A stretch of DNA of 7,641 nucleotides. Source: DATGYC01 sp035298385. GTDB lineage: Bacteria; Bacillota; Sulfobacillia; Symbiobacteriales; Symbiobacteriaceae. The stretch covers positions 1 through 7,641 of the forward strand of contig DATGYC010000323.1 of the NCBI GenBank assembly GCA_035298385.1. Direction: 5' to 3'. The translations under genes and the position numbers were made by a program. The notes under the pieces are model-generated. The model was not told the origin of the DNA and searched no databases. It was given only the letters and a program-made list of their open reading frames with translations. The stretch's first letter is position 1, and each line of letters begins with the position of its first letter. Below, piece after piece: positions 5,942 through 7,641 of the stretch.

Positions 5942-6364
5942 GTGCGCATGCTACTCTCTGCCCACGGCATCGATACAGGACTTGATCTCTTCCACATTGA
6001 GGTCCAGGGAGACGGCCGGTGGAGCTACCAGAGCCACGACGTTGAGAAGGCAGAAGGAAGGCTGACGGAGGGCGATCTGGCCCAGTTGCTCTCCCTCTAT
6101 GAGAAGGTCGATTGGAGCCAGCAATACGTCGATGGTGGGGTCAACCATGTCCTCGACCGCGTCGAGTTCGCCCTGCTGGTGGAGCCGGACGGGGAGGGCC
6201 GTAAGCATTTCCTCTTTAGTGATACCTACCGCGGCCTCACTTGGGAGATGCGCGACCTCGTTCACTTCCTGCGGCACAACGTGGCGACCGGCGGTGAACC
6301 GGTTGGGCCTAACCAACCCTTCCTGCCCATGGACGCACCGCCGGAGCAGCCTCGCTACCTCTAA
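5942..6364 (+). CDS. Hypothetical cytosolic protein, 140 residues
   Basis: I do not recognise a family. GTG 5942 is preferred because GGAGG (5930-5934) ends 7 nt upstream; ATG 5948, in the same frame, is spaced 13 nt away, and an upstream TTG (5918) lacks a ribosome site. The protein has no signal peptide, membrane segment or cysteine. It starts with a beta-like stretch (15-30), then a Leu-rich helix EGDLAQLLSLYEKVDW (43-58), another beta stretch DRVEFALLVEPD (72-83) and an aromatic/charged helix TWEMRDLVHFLRHNV (100-114), ending in a Pro-rich tail. This compact alpha/beta layout vaguely recalls small emfourin-type protease-inhibitor folds, but that is a weak shape impression. It is monocistronic, ending at a hairpin terminator 10 nt downstream. 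Confidence 0.78.
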   Translation: MRMLLSAHGIDTGLDLFHIEVQGDGRWSYQSHDVEKAEGRLTEGDLAQLLSLYEKVDWSQQYVDGGVNHVLDRVEFALLVEPDGEGRKHFLFSDTYRGLTWEMRDLVHFLRHNVATGGEPVGPNQPFLPMDAPPEQPRYL

Positions 6365-6374
6365 CCACACAGCA

Positions 6375-6409
6375 GAGCCCCCGCCTTGCAGCGGGGGCTC
6401 GTTGCTTGT
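6375..6409 (+). terminator. Intrinsic terminator of the 140-residue protein gene
   Basis: GAGCCCCCGC (6375-6384) and GCGGGGGCTC (6391-6400) form a perfect 10-bp stem with a 6-base loop, followed by a T-rich GTTGCTTGT. It sits between convergent genes and may also stop the LysR transcript, though the minus-strand tail is poor in T. Confidence 0.85.
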
Positions 6410-6412
6410 CAC

Positions 6413-7312
6413 CTAAGCCTTAGGCGCCGGGAAGTGGCGATCCAGCAGGGAGAGGAAGCTCGCCACGGCGGGCGGGCGCCCCTCGTCACGCCGGAGGATG
6501 AGCGAGGCGGTCCGGCTTGAGGAGGGCAGGTTAGCGATGCTCAGAGCGACCAGGTCCCCGCGCGCGATATCCTTCGCCACCACCGAGTGCGGAGCGACAG
6601 CCACGCCAAACCCAAGGCCGACCATCGTCTTGATCGCATCATGGGTGTCGAACTCCATGACGATCTCGGGCTTGATGCCGGCCTGCTCCAACAGTTGTTC
6701 CGTCGCCGTGCGGAAGCGGGAGCCGCGCACGTACGCGATCAAGGGCTGCTGGGCAAGCACGCTCAGGGAGACCTCCGCCGGGAGTCTGGCCGCCAGGCTG
6801 GGCGCCGCCACCACGACCAACGGGTCTTCGAAGAGTGCCCGGCTCTCGAGCCGCTCATGGGCGACCGGCGAGGTAACCAGGCCCAGATCGACCTCGCCCT
6901 GCAGGACCATGGCGATCGTCTCATTGATCGAGCCGGTGCGGACGTTGATCCTGACGTGGGGCCAGGCACGGGCGTATTCGGCCAGCAGGTCAGGCAGCGT
7001 GAAGAGCCCGATCGTATGGACGCACCCGAGCGTGACGTGACCGGCGCCCGGCATCTTCAACGCAGCGACGGACTGCTCACACTTCCCGACCAACCCGAGG
7101 ATCTGGCGAGCATAGTCGTAGACCATCTGGCCAGCGGGGGTGAGTCGGACCTGCTTGGCCGCCCGGGTGAAGAGTTGCACCTTTAGGTGCTCCTCCAGGG
7201 CGCCCACCTGCTTCGTCACAGAGGGCTGGGTCATATTCTGGACCTGTGCGGCCTTGGTGAAGGAGCCCTCCTCCACCACCCGGCAGAAGGTGACGAGATG
7301 CTGTAAGAGCAC
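6413..7312 (-). CDS. LysR-family transcriptional regulator
   Basis: A 299-residue DNA-binding regulator of typical LysR length. The N-terminal winged helix-turn-helix (about 3-62) includes EEGSFTKAAQ (14-23), TQPSVTKQVGALEEHL (28-43) and LFTR (47-50), and a linker helix follows to about 85. The effector-binding domain (about 91-299) has the two-lobed periplasmic-binding-protein fold pattern: VTLGCVHTIGLFTLPDLL (93-110), GEVDLGLVTSP (139-149), DPLVVVAAP (163-171) and GLGFGVAVAPHSVV (232-245). The small co-inducer cannot be told from sequence. GTG 7312 is the first start codon after an in-frame stop, with a modest AAAGG about 11 nt upstream. LysR proteins usually repress themselves and control a divergent gene. 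Here the divergent gene is the Tyr/Gly-rich protein starting at 7432. Confidence 0.94.
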   Translation of the reverse strand: MLLQHLVTFCRVVEEGSFTKAAQVQNMTQPSVTKQVGALEEHLKVQLFTRAAKQVRLTPAGQMVYDYARQILGLVGKCEQSVAALKMPGAGHVTLGCVHTIGLFTLPDLLAEYARAWPHVRINVRTGSINETIAMVLQGEVDLGLVTSPVAHERLESRALFEDPLVVVAAPSLAARLPAEVSLSVLAQQPLIAYVRGSRFRTATEQLLEQAGIKPEIVMEFDTHDAIKTMVGLGFGVAVAPHSVVAKDIARGDLVALSIANLPSSSRTASLILRRDEGRPPAVASFLSLLDRHFPAPKA

Positions 7313-7335
7313 GGGCGGTCCCGCCTTTCACGACG

Positions 7336-7348
7336 TAAGCGATCGTTA
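7336..7348. promoter_or_regulatory. Candidate LysR box TAA-N7-TTA
   Basis: TAAGCGATCGTTA fits the T-N11-A dyad typical of LysR sites and has CGATCG inside. It lies between the predicted LysR promoter and its start codon, a position suited to autorepression. The motif is short and degenerate, so this is tentative. Confidence 0.3.
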
Positions 7349-7354
7349 TCAGGA

Positions 7355-7383
7355 ATTATACGGACGGGACGGGGGGTTGTGAA
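7355..7383 (-). promoter_or_regulatory. Sigma-70 promoter of the LysR gene
   Basis: On the minus strand TTCACA (7383-7378; one mismatch to TTGACA) and a perfect TATAAT (7360-7355) are separated by exactly 17 bases. Transcription should start near 7348, giving a leader of about 35 bases before GTG 7312. This is the clearest promoter in the window. Confidence 0.75.
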
Positions 7384-7431
7384 GAGCATTTCGTCACGCA
7401 TCGCATATCTTGACGGCGGAGGTGTGTAACG

Positions 7432-7641
7432 ATGCTGTACGGCGCGGCTTACTCGCCCTTCATTGGGGCGCAGGCGGGCGTGAACGATCTCTTCATCGGT
7501 CCAGGGGCGGCCTGCTACCCGGCGGCTAACGCAACGGTTTATCGTGTCTACGAGTATGCCGTTCCGGTGACGACGGTGGCGACGGTCCCGTCCGCCTATC
7601 CGGGCACGGTCGGGATTCCGGGTATCGCTGGCTATCCCGGA
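7432..7641 (+). CDS. Tyr/Gly/Pro/Ala-rich protein of unknown function, 3' end outside window
   Basis: An open frame of 70 codons to the window edge. Its ATG is preceded by a near-ideal GGAGGT ribosome site 8 nt upstream, so the start is secure although the gene is incomplete. The visible part is low in charge and rich in Ala, Gly, Pro, Val, Tyr and Thr, with segments such as YEYAVPVTTVATVP (41-54) and GIPGIAGYPG (61-70). One cysteine (C28) is present and no classical signal peptide is seen. The bias resembles structural, surface or coat-type low-complexity proteins, but I recognise no family. It diverges from the LysR gene with 119 bases between the start codons, so LysR control is likely (inference). 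Confidence 0.7.
   Translation, partial: MLYGAAYSPFIGAQAGVNDLFIGPGAACYPAANATVYRVYEYAVPVTTVATVPSAYPGTVGIPGIAGYPG

Larger units (their letters stand above)
213..7205. repeat. Iterated palindrome GGGCGCCC, 15 copies
   Basis: Exact copies start at 213, 586, 1109, 1614, 1737, 2247, 3525, 3540, 3615, 3957, 4134, 4395, 5853, 6474 and 7198. With roughly 63-64 percent GC, fewer than one would be expected in this length. Eleven lie in genes, in more than one codon phase (GGC GCC, GCG CCC, GGG CGC), and four in the roughly 0.9 kb of non-coding DNA, so codon bias alone does not explain them. About eighteen further GGCGCC sites lack the outer G and C. Confidence 0.8.

Noticed and set aside
6498..7186. Two long plus-strand frames opposite the LysR gene
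   Set aside because: Shadows of a well-defined LysR coding sequence with intact domains; no ribosome sites or motifs of their own.
1..7641. tRNA, rRNA, CRISPR array or insertion sequence
   Set aside because: I saw no cloverleaf-like tRNA sequence, no regularly spaced direct repeats, no transposase motifs and no terminal inverted repeats in the window.

Overview
This is a high-GC bacterial chromosome segment with good Shine-Dalgarno sequences, several GTG starts and tightly packed genes. The gene mix is a Ser/Thr kinase with a PP2C phosphatase, zinc-ribbon proteins, a short RRM protein, a DUF402 protein and an M48 protease. This suggests a free-living Terrabacteria-type lineage, and Chloroflexota is my best guess. 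That is inference from gene style only; no rRNA or marker gene is present.

Left part (1-3291, minus strand): a compact three-gene operon transcribed leftward. It runs from an M48/HtpX-like membrane metalloprotease with two C-terminal zinc ribbons, to a PP2C phosphatase (4-nt gap), to a Ser/Thr kinase with an N-terminal zinc ribbon (4-nt GTGA overlap). The kinase leaves the window at base 1. All three zinc ribbons share the spacing CxxC-x10-CxxC. The set looks like one membrane-stress or proteolysis signalling module and is the most interesting system here. Upstream (3292-3551) is an AT-rich control region with two perfect inverted repeats.

Middle (3552-5106): a DUF402 (FomD/Ntdp-like) protein on the minus strand diverges from a thioredoxin-reductase-like flavoprotein on the plus strand. 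The flavoprotein lacks the redox CxxC. A strong two-way terminator (5112-5147) separates it from the convergent RRM gene.

Right-centre (5172-5773): a small RRM RNA-binding protein with a structured 5' leader that could switch its ribosome site, preceded on the same strand by an unrecognised 63-residue protein with a strong ribosome site. A 140-residue unknown protein (5942-6364, plus) diverges from that pair and ends at a hairpin terminator.

Right (6413-7641): a LysR-type regulator on the minus strand has a near-consensus sigma-70 promoter. It diverges from a Tyr/Gly/Pro/Ala-rich unknown protein that runs off the right edge and is a plausible regulatory target.

Across the whole window the palindromic octamer GGGCGCCC occurs 15 times, about twenty times more often than base composition predicts. 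It behaves like a highly iterated palindrome.
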